DNA from: a virus
Direction: 5' to 3' (one strand)
Length of the DNA stretch: 50,653 bases
Virus record (IMG/VR): IMGVR_UViG_3300020451_001851
Span: 1-50,653 of that record
Part shown: piece by piece, positions 9,431-19,103 of the stretch
How positions within the stretch are numbered: the first letter of the stretch is position 1
Layout: every line of letters starts with the position of its first letter
Notes under the pieces: model-generated
Told to the model about the DNA's origin: nothing
What the model saw: only the letters and a program-made list of their open reading frames with translations
Databases searched by the model: none
Position numbers and translations under genes: made by a program

Positions 9431-10059
9431 TTAGTAAAATTGACTAGAGTTCTCTTAAAATTATTTAAAAGTCTTGTTATGTATGGTGTGTTTCTAAAAG
9501 TTACACCAGAAGACTTGTTTTTGGCTTGTAAACCTGTCCCAGCTCTAGATTGTCCAAAACCTCTAGAACTATACAAATAACTACCAACATTACTCATACC
9601 TTTTTCTATACCATCAACCCAGCTAGATCCAGATGCCCATGGCATAGGTGTTAGCCCATATATCTCTTCTATACTTGGAATAAAAAAAGTTATTTTGTAT
9701 TTCCCTGTTTTATTGATTCTTCTAACCTTAAATCTGAATTTTTGTTCAAATATTTTTTCAATAACATCTGTTGGGTCTGTTCCAGCATCAAAACCTATAA
9801 ATGAGAATAAGTTTCCATAACCACCTAAAATTCCACTAGCATTTGAGGCTGTTGGGCCAGCTTTTAATTCTATTGTAATTTTATTAGTTAAAAAGTTTTT
9901 GACTAGTCTTTCTTGTTTTTTTTGTAATTTAGGTGCGACATAATTCCTTATTGTTGTACCCATTGCCCTGTCATTATCGACAGTTAACTCTTTTAATAAT
10001 TCTTTTACGTTAACTGTGACTTGGAATTTACCCGCTGATAAAAAACCTTGTCTCGGCAT
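9427..10059 (-). CDS. Neck or tail-completion protein (HK97 gp10-like position)
   Basis: 210 residues, basic. The N-terminal part (residues ~15-60) is helical and Lys-rich (KELLKEL, KLQKKQERLVKNFL), followed by a Gly-rich middle with aromatic residues. Stop/start overlap with both neighbours puts it in the connector operon. Position between the head-tail stopper-like gene and tail genes suggests a neck or tail completion factor; no decisive motif. Confidence 0.6.
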   Translation of the reverse strand: MPRQGFLSAGKFQVTVNVKELLKELTVDNDRAMGTTIRNYVAPKLQKKQERLVKNFLTNKITIELKAGPTASNASGILGGYGNLFSFIGFDAGTDPTDVIEKIFEQKFRFKVRRINKTGKYKITFFIPSIEEIYGLTPMPWASGSSWVDGIEKGMSNVGSYLYSSRGFGQSRAGTGLQAKNKSSGVTFRNTPYITRLLNNFKRTLVNFTK

Positions 10060-10508
10060 TAGTTTTCACGTTTTAAGTATATAGAAAAGAATTGAGAATC
10101 AAATGGCCCTATTATTTTAGGATCTCCATCTACAACATAAAGCTCGTCATCGACTTCTATTCTGGAGCATATTTTTATTTTTTCATGAGCGTCTGACTTA
10201 ACTTTGATGCGTATTTTGCCGTCAGAGGCCAGTAAGTTCATTTGGGCGTTTGCATCCACAATTTCCTCTGGCTGCCTGTTATTGTAGAATATACGCGCAG
10301 CAAAGGTATACTTTGTAAGTACATTGTCATTAGAAGGTAATGTAGCAGCATTTTTCCTTCTACCATATAAGGGATTATAATTTAATTCTGCTGGAACGCT
10401 TGAAGCTTCTTTCACATAAACATAAATATCTCTAGCAAATGTGTCATGCACATCAGACAGAGCGCTGTTTATTGCAGTTTTTTCTGCATCTGTAAGTAAA
10501 GATGCCAT
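10059..10508 (-). CDS. Head-tail connector (stopper-like) protein
   Basis: 149 residues: an N-terminal helix (LLTDAEKTAINSALSDVHDTF), then beta strands with KIRIKVKSDAHEKI and a final DPKIIGPFDSQFFSIYLKR. Helix followed by a small beta domain, one gene after the adaptor, is the usual arrangement for a stopper. Function inferred from size, layout and position. Confidence 0.6.
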   Translation of the reverse strand: MASLLTDAEKTAINSALSDVHDTFARDIYVYVKEASSVPAELNYNPLYGRRKNAATLPSNDNVLTKYTFAARIFYNNRQPEEIVDANAQMNLLASDGKIRIKVKSDAHEKIKICSRIEVDDELYVVDGDPKIIGPFDSQFFSIYLKREN

Positions 10509-10513
10509 TAATA

Positions 10514-11005
10514 TTATTCTTCAGGTACAAGTATAGAAGAAGTTCCATCTGTACCAGCAACTTGAAGTGGTGAGGATTTTGTAGAATTATACTGATATAA
10601 AAGATTATCTAATCTTTCTAGAGCCATCTCTTCTAATTCTCTATATGTTTTAGCAACAGAGTTTTTATTTTGTCTTTGTAGAGTGGTATCACCTTCCTTG
10701 ATTGTTATCCAATCTACATTTGAGTCATAGGTGAAAGCTCTTAAAGATTCTCTAGCTGATTTTTGATAGTAATGAAGTTCATATAAACCCCTAAAAATCT
10801 TTTTTTCTATTGGCATTAAGCCAGAACCAGAGGTATATTCTATAGCCCCTGTTGCATTTCCAGAAAATTCTTCATGCGTTAGGCCATTTAGCTCGCCCAA
10901 ATTAACTTCCAACCAGCCAGAAATATATCCAGTGCCATAAGTGCCTGTATCATTTGGAAAGTCGTATGTTATTATGTCGCTCGCTAATTGCCCAAAGTCA
11001 TTCAT
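10514..11005 (-). CDS. Head-tail adaptor-like protein
   Basis: 163 residues. The central part (FRGLYELHYYQKSARESLRA) and the C-terminal helix (KTYRELEEMALERLDNLLYQ) are strongly alpha-helical, as in portal-binding adaptors. It lies between the duplicated-domain protein and the stopper-like protein in a row of near-contiguous genes. Adaptor assignment is by position and helical content. Confidence 0.6.
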   Translation of the reverse strand: MNDFGQLASDIITYDFPNDTGTYGTGYISGWLEVNLGELNGLTHEEFSGNATGAIEYTSGSGLMPIEKKIFRGLYELHYYQKSARESLRAFTYDSNVDWITIKEGDTTLQRQNKNSVAKTYRELEEMALERLDNLLYQYNSTKSSPLQVAGTDGTSSILVPEE

Positions 11006-11009
11006 AAAG

Positions 11010-11726
11010 TTATAGTAAATCTTTAAATAACTTTACAGTTTTTTCATAGTCTGGGGAACTTGGGTCTATAATTGGTTTAGCATTTCCTTGTACAGTGACG
11101 TTATGCTTTTGAGCGTAGAAATCAAAAGACTTAAGTAATGACTTTCTTAAAACATTCATATTTCGCTCTCTGGGGACACCAACTCTTGCCGCCATATCTG
11201 TAAGATCTGCGGCAGATAAAGACTCTAATTTTTGTCTAAAAATATCTCTATTTAAAGTTCCATAAGGATTCATTTGAGGCATACCGAGCAACTCTTCAAG
11301 CTCTTTAACATCATCTAGATCTTTTTGTCTTTTATTTCTTTTTTCTTCGTTTGCTCCCTTTAATACGTTTGCAAGCCTTACAGTTGCTTCATCGTTTGCA
11401 TTTTGTTTGCTGGCATAAGATTCAAAAGATTTAAGTAACGATTTTTTTAATAAAGTAGAATTTCTTTCTTTAGGAACACCAACCCTAGCCGCTAAATCCT
11501 TAAGCTCAGAAGCTGATGAAGAATTTAATCTTTCTTCAAATACATCTTTACTCAAAGTCCCATAAGGGTTTAGCTGGGGTCCACCAAGAAGATCCTCAAG
11601 TTCTTTTTCTTCTTTTACATCATCCCTTCCTCTTTCTTTCCCATCCGTGACATCAAATTCATCTAAATTTTTCTTTTCTACACCCTTGGATACCGTCATT
11701 TTCTTTACAGGCTTTTTCTTACTCAT
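11010..11726 (-). CDS. Internally duplicated small-domain protein of the head cluster
   Basis: 238 residues made of two clear copies of a ~70-residue domain at residues 41-110 and 141-210, exactly 100 residues apart. Copy 1 begins KELEDLLGGPQLNPYGT and copy 2 KELEELLGMPQMNPYGT; both continue with an RVGVP-x-ERN motif and an LRKSLLKSF-type helix. A Lys-rich N-terminus and a charged linker separate them. The helical domain resembles SAP-like DNA/protein-binding folds only superficially. It sits just after the capsid gene's terminator, so it is either transcribed by readthrough or from a weak promoter. Function unknown; a virion or assembly role is likely from context. Confidence 0.7.
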   Translation of the reverse strand: MSKKKPVKKMTVSKGVEKKNLDEFDVTDGKERGRDDVKEEKELEDLLGGPQLNPYGTLSKDVFEERLNSSSASELKDLAARVGVPKERNSTLLKKSLLKSFESYASKQNANDEATVRLANVLKGANEEKRNKRQKDLDDVKELEELLGMPQMNPYGTLNRDIFRQKLESLSAADLTDMAARVGVPRERNMNVLRKSLLKSFDFYAQKHNVTVQGNAKPIIDPSSPDYEKTVKLFKDLL

Positions 11727-11757
11727 ATATATATAATATCAATTTTAACTAAAATAT

Positions 11758-11792
11758 CAAAAAAAAGAGCCGCCCCTTTCGAGGCGACTCTT
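11758..11792 (-). terminator. Intrinsic terminator after the major capsid gene
   Basis: On the minus strand AAGAGTCGCCTC-GAAA-GGGGCGGCTCTT forms a 12-bp stem (two G-U pairs) with a GAAA loop, then a T run. It is placed directly after the capsid stop codon. Confidence 0.93.
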
Positions 11793-11817
11793 AAGATATC
11801 GAATGCTTGTTTGTCGA

Positions 11818-12960
11818 TTAAACAGCAAGTCCGATAAGAGCGCGGTCATCAATGCAGATGCGGCCCTCTTCGACTTTACCGTAGTAACCAATCTTGTTCT
11901 GACGAACTGAGAACTGGTCATCAACGAGAACTTGCAACTCAGAAGGTGATCCTTCGCCTACAACAACAGGACGTATAAGAGCGTCTTTGCTGCGATCAAT
12001 ACCGATGACGATTTCGTCACTAGCTTGAGCGAAAGTTCCAGTATTACCTCCACCTACAACGGTAGCACCCTCAGCAGTAACAACTGCTGCGAAAAGCTTG
12101 TTGAAGGTCTGGTTGATACCCATCTGATTGATCTCCATGATATTAATACCATAGAAAGATGGAAGTCCAGCGGCACTAAATAACTCTTGACGAAGAACGT
12201 CTGGAGCTACATTACCATCTGTTGCACTCGCAGTACTACCATCCGCATCAATAGTATTGATTGGATTGTAGGCCATAGAGCGAAGTTGCTCAACCATTTC
12301 TGGAGAAACTAAAAGATCCGTAATACCAGACTTAGCTCCACCAACAGGAGTACCTCCATTGAAGGAACTGTTGATACGCTTGCTCTTTGTGATCAAGCGG
12401 TTGAAGTCGTCAAGTACGAAACGGTTTTCAGTTGTGGAGCCAATGATTTGGCTACCAGCAGTTGCGGAAGTTCCCTGTCCCTTAACCAATGCGGTTGCGA
12501 GAACATTAAAAGCAGTTTTAGTCTGCTTAAGTAAAACTTCTTGAGCCATCCTAGTGAAAGTCTTGCTGACTACATCAAGACGAGCCTTACGAACATACTT
12601 ACGGTCAAACGCAAGAGCGCTATCAAGTGTGTAAGTACTGAACTTAAGCTCGTTGTGAGCAGGAAAGACTTGGCTGTATGGAAGGCCACCAGCTACTTGC
12701 TGAGAATACACCTGAATGTAATCCTCATCAGTGATGTCGTGGAAAAGATCCAAAGGCAGAGAAGGATTATCATCTTCACCATACGAAAGGCTGGTGTAGA
12801 GATTTCCAACTGTTGGAGCGTTGTTGATAACTTCAGAGACCACTGGTCCAAGAAGATCAGCTACTGCTGCTTGTGCCTCATAAGCTTCCTCACGATTATT
12901 TGAACCCATTGCTCTCACAAGGGCCAATTGATCTTCGGTTCTTTTGATTGTAATTTTCAT
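11818..12960 (-). CDS. Major capsid protein (HK97-fold type)
   Basis: 380 residues. It follows the order terminase, portal, protease/scaffold, small head protein, capsid, and has its own strong terminator. The N-terminal ~60 residues are helical (a delta-like segment), and the body alternates beta and Gly/Ala-rich segments (VGEGSPSELQVLVDDQFSVR near the end) as in HK97-fold shells. GAGAGGA lies ~9 nt before the ATG, one of the best Shine-Dalgarno sites in the window, and codon use looks less AT-biased than its neighbours, both consistent with very high expression. Confidence 0.87.
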   Translation of the reverse strand: MKITIKRTEDQLALVRAMGSNNREEAYEAQAAVADLLGPVVSEVINNAPTVGNLYTSLSYGEDDNPSLPLDLFHDITDEDYIQVYSQQVAGGLPYSQVFPAHNELKFSTYTLDSALAFDRKYVRKARLDVVSKTFTRMAQEVLLKQTKTAFNVLATALVKGQGTSATAGSQIIGSTTENRFVLDDFNRLITKSKRINSSFNGGTPVGGAKSGITDLLVSPEMVEQLRSMAYNPINTIDADGSTASATDGNVAPDVLRQELFSAAGLPSFYGINIMEINQMGINQTFNKLFAAVVTAEGATVVGGGNTGTFAQASDEIVIGIDRSKDALIRPVVVGEGSPSELQVLVDDQFSVRQNKIGYYGKVEEGRICIDDRALIGLAV

Positions 12961-12979
12961 AAAATATATTCCTCTCTAA

Positions 12980-13603
12980 TTACAGTTCAAGTTTAAGGAT
13001 TGCGTATGAACCAGCGAAAGCATCAGTTGTATTAGATGATTCACGCTGACCTGTAGCGATAAACTTACCAACATGTGTATGCTTCTGCTCAGTGCTTGCA
13101 CTGTCATGCATAACGCCAGTAAGTGTTCCATTGGTAGAACAAACTGCAATAGCGCCAATCGCAGGAGGGAGACCACCAGCAAGAGCATTCACATTAACTG
13201 CGAATAATCCTCTTGTTGCGATAGGTACAGCCTCTCCAGAGACAACACACTGAAGTTCTTCTTTCTTCTCAGGATAGTAGAGAAGATTTTCGCCATTTTC
13301 ATCTTTTGCACGGACATCCCGTAGCAAAATTCCCAACGGACGTAAGTTTGTTCCAGTACCAGTCATTTTAGTGACTTTGTATGGTACTTCTGGATACAAT
13401 GATAGTCCGTGGCCCAACGTATTGTCGTAAGAATTGCTATCGCCTCTTTCGACATACTTTACAGGCTCTTCGTCTAAATTAGCAGAGCTAATTCTAACAA
13501 CAGAACCCGCTTCGCCTGTTTCGGCATCGAGAGAATAGAAGTTGACAACATCATTCTCGTCGTATTGACGAAACGGCAATAAACGTGTAATTTCGTTTGC
13601 CAT
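12980..13603 (-). CDS. Capsid-associated (decoration-like) protein
   Basis: 207 residues, beta-rich, Gly/Ala/Val-rich C-terminal half (VSGEAVPIATRGLFAVNVNA, and a block ending in FAGSYAILKLEL). A small protein immediately upstream of the capsid gene with a beta-barrel-like GEAVPIATRG segment is typical of head decoration proteins. It is separated from the capsid gene by 19 nt. Function inferred. Confidence 0.68.
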   Translation of the reverse strand: MANEITRLLPFRQYDENDVVNFYSLDAETGEAGSVVRISSANLDEEPVKYVERGDSNSYDNTLGHGLSLYPEVPYKVTKMTGTGTNLRPLGILLRDVRAKDENGENLLYYPEKKEELQCVVSGEAVPIATRGLFAVNVNALAGGLPPAIGAIAVCSTNGTLTGVMHDSASTEQKHTHVGKFIATGQRESSNTTDAFAGSYAILKLEL

Positions 13604-13626
13604 GATTATTAGTATTTAATAGTTAA

Positions 13627-13654
13627 GTTAATTGTTAATTGTTAATTGTTAATT
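13627..13654. repeat. Four tandem copies of GTTAATT
   Basis: GTTAATT is repeated four times without interruption between the protease/scaffold gene and the decoration-like gene, and supplies the stop codon of the protease/scaffold gene. Probably a slippage-generated spacer. Confidence 0.8.
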
Positions 13655-15191
13655 AGGATACTTCTACAGAGAAGTTCTTCTTGAGTCTTTCGACCAAAGA
13701 AATCTTTTCACTAGCGTCAGCATTGTTGTTTGGAATAGAAGAGTCTGCTTCTTCATCCTCTTCAACTTCTAACTCTTCTGCTGGCTCTTCTGGCTCTGGC
13801 TCAGGCTCAGGCTCAGGATCAGCTTGTGGAGCTTCACTCTCTTCTGCTAAAGCTTGTGCCTCAGTTTTACTTGCAACAGCTTCCTCAATTCTTGCTTTTA
13901 TCTCAGCTTCTTTGGCCTCGATATTAGCTTTGAGTTTGTGAGCAAAGATTACTTGCAATTTACCCTTGTAAGCTTCGAAAGCTTCTTCAGTAGATTCCAA
14001 TCCTTTGACTTCAGCAGTGACTAACTCAAGCTCCTGCTCATTAAGATCGTAATCATTGTCGATAAAGTTCATTCTATCGTTAAAAAGATCAGCAGTTGCT
14101 TTAGCTTCAGCTTCAGCTTTAAGAGTTTCTAATTCCTCTTTCGTAGTGTCAAGGGTTTCCTTAACTTCGGAAAGATCGGCTTCAGCCTTGGCTTTAGCCT
14201 CCCGCTCAAGCTCGACCTTGGATTTCCAAGACTCGCTGTGGTCCGTGAGTGCATCACGCATGATTTCGCCAATGGTTGAAGCTTCAGACTCTTGCTTCAC
14301 TACAGAAGCAACGCTTTCGCCAACCTTAGCCATAAGTTCATCGAATTGTTCTTTGTCCATATTATTAAAAATAAATTTAAATTTGTCTGCATTTACATTT
14401 TTATTACTATTTAGGGAAATTTTTTCTGATTCCATTTTTTCTTCTTTAGGTTCATCAGAGTAAATGCCTTTTACCGCGGCTGCTGGATTTCTAGTTAAAG
14501 CAGCCCCTAAAGGATAGGTCTCTCCAACAATTAATCTATTCACGGGTTTCCCATTATCATCTTCGCCTTTTCCTCCTAAACCCTTTAAATACTGCTTTTT
14601 ATCCTCTTTTTCGCTTCCTGTTAAAACTTTAGAATCTTCTAAAATATTTGAACCGTATGCCACTTCATACTCTTTAAAGGCTAATTCCCAGCTAGCAGAA
14701 ATAGATTGATAGCTCTCATCATTATCATCAGAGGCTTCCATTATTGCATCAGCTAATTTTGGGTAGATTTGTTTATAAATAAGACCTGCTGCATTTATAT
14801 AGTAAGGCTCAGTTTTGTCGGCATAAGATTCAATGTCGTTATTTTTAAAGTCAAACTCTCGTGTAGAGAAGGACGCATTAATCATATGGCCGACTATTTT
14901 ATCTTTTTTATGTTCAATATTTATTGGCTTGTTGATAAATCTTTTTACCGCAGCTAAAGCTGTCTTAGAATCAATTCCATCGCCATTTTTATTAAACTCG
15001 TTAACTTTCGCCAAATTGAATACAACGGGCAGAACATCTATATTTTGTTCTGGATCAAAATCTTCTGGAAGTAATGATTGAGCCGCCTCTGCTATAGAAC
15101 CTTCTGATAAACCGAACGCCTCAAATTCCTCTTCTTTTATTTCTCTTATTTTGCCTTCAAATTGGCAAATATTAAAATCATCCAATTGCAT
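13653..15191 (-). CDS. Prohead protease fused to scaffold domain
   Basis: 512 residues from the ATG at 15191. Residues 1-~240 look like a head maturation protease: NKPINIEHKKDKIVGH with candidate catalytic His94, and ESYQSISASWEL with candidate Ser164 or Ser166. From ~260 onward the protein is a long acidic Ala/Glu/Lys coiled coil (~305-440) followed by a PEPEPEP stretch, as expected of an internal scaffold that is digested during maturation. AAGGAGG directly precedes the ATG and contains the portal stop codon, giving tight coupling. An in-frame TTG at 15209 is possible, but the ATG is the likelier start. Confidence 0.85.
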   Translation of the reverse strand: MQLDDFNICQFEGKIREIKEEEFEAFGLSEGSIAEAAQSLLPEDFDPEQNIDVLPVVFNLAKVNEFNKNGDGIDSKTALAAVKRFINKPINIEHKKDKIVGHMINASFSTREFDFKNNDIESYADKTEPYYINAAGLIYKQIYPKLADAIMEASDDNDESYQSISASWELAFKEYEVAYGSNILEDSKVLTGSEKEDKKQYLKGLGGKGEDDNGKPVNRLIVGETYPLGAALTRNPAAAVKGIYSDEPKEEKMESEKISLNSNKNVNADKFKFIFNNMDKEQFDELMAKVGESVASVVKQESEASTIGEIMRDALTDHSESWKSKVELEREAKAKAEADLSEVKETLDTTKEELETLKAEAEAKATADLFNDRMNFIDNDYDLNEQELELVTAEVKGLESTEEAFEAYKGKLQVIFAHKLKANIEAKEAEIKARIEEAVASKTEAQALAEESEAPQADPEPEPEPEPEEPAEELEVEEDEEADSSIPNNNADASEKISLVERLKKNFSVEVS

Positions 15192-15199
15192 AACCTCCT

Positions 15200-17167
15200 T
15201 TACACGCAAATTTGCGTAGAGTGATATAAAATTGCAGAAGATAAATCATCTAGCTGATGTTCAGCGCCTAACTGGAGGACTTTATCATGAACTCCAAGAG
15301 ATGCTAGAGAATCTAAATTATCTACAACCTCTGCAAGAGACTCATCCCATTGAGTGTGATCTTTTGCTACTATAATAGACTCACAAGCGCGAGATACTAA
15401 TTCTTTCTTATCTTTAGACATTCTCTTAAGACCGAACTTGGCGGCAAATTCTCTAAATGCTCTAAGCTCAAATTCATTAACTTGTTTAGTAGCAGCAATA
15501 ATATTTTTCTTTGAGAAAACTTTAGAATTAGATACTCCTACTGGTCTGCCACCTGAAGGAGCTACAGCTTGTGGTGTATCTGCTGGAGCAGGTTTACTTG
15601 GAGTACCACCGTCATCATCATATAAGTTAATAGTATTAACTAGAGGCATATAATGACCTTTTTCTCTTTCTTCTTTAAATCTATCTTGGGCTGGGGCCAT
15701 TTCTTCTGGATCTGGGAATGTACCAGTTGCAACAACTTTCATTCCTTGCTCTGGTGTGATTACTCCAAGCTCCATAAGTCTTGTAGCCAGCTTAGTTAAG
15801 TTGTCATCATCTAATGTGTCATTCTTAACAAACTTTACCTCTGGCCAAGAACGCAAACCTGCATTCTTACAAATTCTTCTTATTTCGGGGTTTATAAATT
15901 CTTTTAAAAATAAGTTTCTAGATTCTTCTAATCTCTGGAAGAATACTTTCATTTTAATTTTGCCATCTGAGTATTTAGTATCACCAATTAGAATATTCTG
16001 AAGACCTTCTTCAATATCTTTGTTTAATACCTCATACTTCTCAGAGCCAACAACCTTCCTAAGATCAGGAATAACAAAGTCAGCTTTTGTTGTATAGTCA
16101 GATACAAGAACTCTACCAACGCTCTGATTTCTAAATATCTGTTGCATAGCAGCTAAGTTTTTGTGATTAACACCACCCTTATCAGGTTCAGCTCCCATGG
16201 TTACTAATAGAACTACATTTTCAATAGAGCGGCTAATAGCTTGATCTATTTTCTTTAATTCTATTTTCTTGTTTAAATCATCAAGTACAGAGAAACCTGC
16301 TGGAATAGCCATCGGCTCATAATCTTGTTTCTTTGCAAAGACAGGGTGTAAATAGTCTGTATCTAATTCTATATAAATTCTTTCACTAGTTGCAGAAGTT
16401 CCAACCTTAATTCTTGTCTGCACATCTTCTGGTAAAGAGTTAAAAAGTTCTTGCTCGTGTTCTGTCTGAGGGTTTTTAAGCCTTGCTATCTCGAAAGGAG
16501 TCAAAACTTTAAAATAACTATAATCAGTAAAAGAAACAGAACCCTTTGTTGCTACATCAGTTGGGTTTATAACCATGTATTTAATAGGAACCTTCGATCT
16601 TGAACTAGCACCATAAGCTTCTAAAACCTTTTGACTGTTTTTTAGTGGAAGTATACCATCTACTCTATATAAGAAAACATTACCTGACCTGTAGTACTCT
16701 CTAAAGAACTGAGATTTAAGATCGTGCATTCTAATTCTTTTAAACCATGCATCTATGAAGTTTCTTGATTTTTGTGTGCCACCTTCTAGATAAATGTCTG
16801 AATCAGCAAATTCAGATAAAAGATCTATTGTGCTTCTAAATGTAGCTATGTTGAAGTAAGCTTTTTGGCAAAGCTCTATAGCCTCTTTAACGCTTACAGA
16901 GTCTTTCGAGTACTCAAATGGCAAAAGACCATCTTTAATGTTCTGGAACCTGTTTTTAGCTGGGTTAATAGTAATTCTATTGTTTCTCTTAGAAGTTCTT
17001 TTTGTAGGCTCTGAAAGTCTAGAAGCTTCTACGCTTTCATAGATGCTATCTCCTATGAGTTCAGGATTAAAGTTCTCAGCTTCTGAAGAAAGTAGACTTT
17101 CTATGGGTTGCTCAGATTTTCTAAATTTGTTCCAATAATCAGATCTTTTGGTATATTTTCGTGGCAT
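15200..17167 (-). CDS. Portal protein
   Basis: 655 residues from the ATG at 17167 (protein start MPRKYTKRSDYWNKF); an in-frame start 63 nt upstream would overlap the terminase end and is less likely. Long, charged and helical with the typical portal layout: a clip/stem-like region after ~200 residues, EYYRSGNVFLYR early on, and a C-terminal extension with a Pro-rich linker (TPSKPAPADTPQAVAP) and a helical tail. It lies between the large terminase and the protease/scaffold gene. GTGTAA lies ~10 nt before the start. Confidence 0.85.
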   Translation of the reverse strand: MPRKYTKRSDYWNKFRKSEQPIESLLSSEAENFNPELIGDSIYESVEASRLSEPTKRTSKRNNRITINPAKNRFQNIKDGLLPFEYSKDSVSVKEAIELCQKAYFNIATFRSTIDLLSEFADSDIYLEGGTQKSRNFIDAWFKRIRMHDLKSQFFREYYRSGNVFLYRVDGILPLKNSQKVLEAYGASSRSKVPIKYMVINPTDVATKGSVSFTDYSYFKVLTPFEIARLKNPQTEHEQELFNSLPEDVQTRIKVGTSATSERIYIELDTDYLHPVFAKKQDYEPMAIPAGFSVLDDLNKKIELKKIDQAISRSIENVVLLVTMGAEPDKGGVNHKNLAAMQQIFRNQSVGRVLVSDYTTKADFVIPDLRKVVGSEKYEVLNKDIEEGLQNILIGDTKYSDGKIKMKVFFQRLEESRNLFLKEFINPEIRRICKNAGLRSWPEVKFVKNDTLDDDNLTKLATRLMELGVITPEQGMKVVATGTFPDPEEMAPAQDRFKEEREKGHYMPLVNTINLYDDDGGTPSKPAPADTPQAVAPSGGRPVGVSNSKVFSKKNIIAATKQVNEFELRAFREFAAKFGLKRMSKDKKELVSRACESIIVAKDHTQWDESLAEVVDNLDSLASLGVHDKVLQLGAEHQLDDLSSAILYHSTQICV

Positions 17168-17210
17168 ATAAAAGTTTACACTAAAGTTATAAAAGTTACT
17201 TTGAAACTTT

Positions 17211-19103
17211 TCAAATTGCAAAAGGCACAAATGTACTTTCTACTCGTCTCTCCGTTGTAGCATTTTCAGAATCAAAAAATACTTTGGCAAACCAGTTTCC
17301 TAATACCAAAGCGGAATATGAGTCTTTCCTAGCTCTATTTGGACCTTTTTGTCTTCTAAGGTTTTGTGGTAGATTAAATGACTGAGAGCCTTGTGGGTTA
17401 GCTACAACTTCTATGTTTGCACATTCAGATTTAGTTAATTCAACTATTGATTTCTGATGATCAATAAAATCAATCATTAAAGCTCCTTTTGAAGATCCCA
17501 ACATTTTCATATCCCATTTAATTTTGTCTATGGGTATATTTTTCTTTCTCTGTTCATCAAAGTGTGTGTCTACCGCTCTAGAAGCAAATAATATTCTTTT
17601 ATGGTCTATTGCTGCCTGTAGCATCTCATTAGCATTCCTATTCCAGTTTGCTGTTGGTTTTCTTAGTATACAATAGTTTCTTGACTTTACATTGTATTGA
17701 CGCTTGAAGCTCATTATGTCTGAATGCCAATTTTCTGGTTTTTCTAAATCAACATCTATAACCCCAATCTTTATATTTTCGTTTTTGAAGATAGCGCTCT
17801 CGTTGCATGAGTTTATAAACTGGACACCACCGTTATAGTCCCCGCATATACCAACAATATTAAAATGTTGTATTAGATACAGAAAATACTGCATATGCTG
17901 TTTCAGAGATACTCCAGCTATAGCATAGCTATGAACTAAGCAAACTTTCTGGGAATCTCTATCTATCTTGAACACATGCATAGCAAAATGGTCAGCACTT
18001 GTGTTTCCCGCCCAGTTAGGGTCAAAGGACAAAATATATTCATCACTAGGATTTCCAACAATCTCAACTGCTGGCATTTCACCGTCTGGTATTGTACAAG
18101 CAGCCATTTTTGATAATCTAAAATATCCATCACTCTCATCTATAAATTGTGCGCCAAACTCCCTCTTGAACTGCATTTCACTCATTGTAGCTTTTGCTTG
18201 TTTAAGCAAGTTCTGATCATAGAGTCTTGATGGAGCGCAATCATAACTCAACTGCATTATGAGTCTATAAGCATCATCTTTAAAATCGTCTTCCTCATCG
18301 CCCTCTTTTATCCCCAAACCATTTATTAAATCTTCATACTTCTTATAAAGTTTATACATGTACTCGAATTTGAAGGATGGAGATGAAAGAATAATTAATT
18401 TGTTATTAGGCCAAATATACCGATCCTCTTCCTTCATCTCGCCTTTGTCGATCAATTTGGATTCGAGGTTGTATAATTCCTCGCGCTCGATAGGGTTTTC
18501 CACCACACCCAGAAAAGGGATAATAACTTCGTTAAAAATCTTTTCTGGTATAGTTAAAAACTCATCCAACACTATCCTATTAAATCGAAATCCACGAAGC
18601 CTTTCCCCATTAGCCAGCGGCAGTGCTATAGCTCTGCTACTGCCAAGAGTCAATGTCCACTGGTCAGTTCCTTTTTGTATTTTAAATCCACATTCTTTAA
18701 GTAAACTAGCTTCTGGTTTACTCAATATATCTTCCATCTTCTGAAAGATTTGCTTAGACTGTCTGAAACTACCCGCTATAACACCTATATTTGCTTGAGG
18801 ATTGAGTAGACACTCTAATAGCACATATATTGCTGTAGAGAAGGTCTTGGACATTCCTCGTGAGAATACGAACATAGAATAGTCAGACACCATCATTCCT
18901 TTAATAGCCATAGCTTGGAATGGGAATAGCCTAACACCCAAGAACATTTCCGAGGTGAATGAAATATTGTTTCTTAAAAATTTGTATAAGTAATATCGAG
19001 CATCCTCTTCTTTGATGCCTCCCTCTAATGCTTTGAGTTGTTCGTTCAGCTCTGTGGCTGAATGGTCAAGCCGATATCCTTGTTCTCCTTTGTTCCAAGC
19101 CAT
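17211..19103 (-). CDS. terL: Terminase large subunit
   Basis: 630 residues; ATP-driven packaging motor and headful nuclease. A Walker-A-like SRGMSKT lies at residues 81-87 and a Walker B with catalytic Glu in RIVLDEF (178-181). The C-terminal RNase H-like nuclease starts with SFDPNWAGN (first acidic residue D361) followed by ICGDYNGG. The start overlaps the end of the ERCC4-type nuclease gene by 38 nt. Length and motif order are those of the full-length family. Confidence 0.93.
   Translation of the reverse strand: MAWNKGEQGYRLDHSATELNEQLKALEGGIKEEDARYYLYKFLRNNISFTSEMFLGVRLFPFQAMAIKGMMVSDYSMFVFSRGMSKTFSTAIYVLLECLLNPQANIGVIAGSFRQSKQIFQKMEDILSKPEASLLKECGFKIQKGTDQWTLTLGSSRAIALPLANGERLRGFRFNRIVLDEFLTIPEKIFNEVIIPFLGVVENPIEREELYNLESKLIDKGEMKEEDRYIWPNNKLIILSSPSFKFEYMYKLYKKYEDLINGLGIKEGDEEDDFKDDAYRLIMQLSYDCAPSRLYDQNLLKQAKATMSEMQFKREFGAQFIDESDGYFRLSKMAACTIPDGEMPAVEIVGNPSDEYILSFDPNWAGNTSADHFAMHVFKIDRDSQKVCLVHSYAIAGVSLKQHMQYFLYLIQHFNIVGICGDYNGGVQFINSCNESAIFKNENIKIGVIDVDLEKPENWHSDIMSFKRQYNVKSRNYCILRKPTANWNRNANEMLQAAIDHKRILFASRAVDTHFDEQRKKNIPIDKIKWDMKMLGSSKGALMIDFIDHQKSIVELTKSECANIEVVANPQGSQSFNLPQNLRRQKGPNRARKDSYSALVLGNWFAKVFFDSENATTERRVESTFVPFAI

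Noticed and set aside
13681-13941. Ser/Gly-rich frame on the plus strand
   Set aside because: Antisense shadow of the PEP-repeat tail of the protease/scaffold protein.
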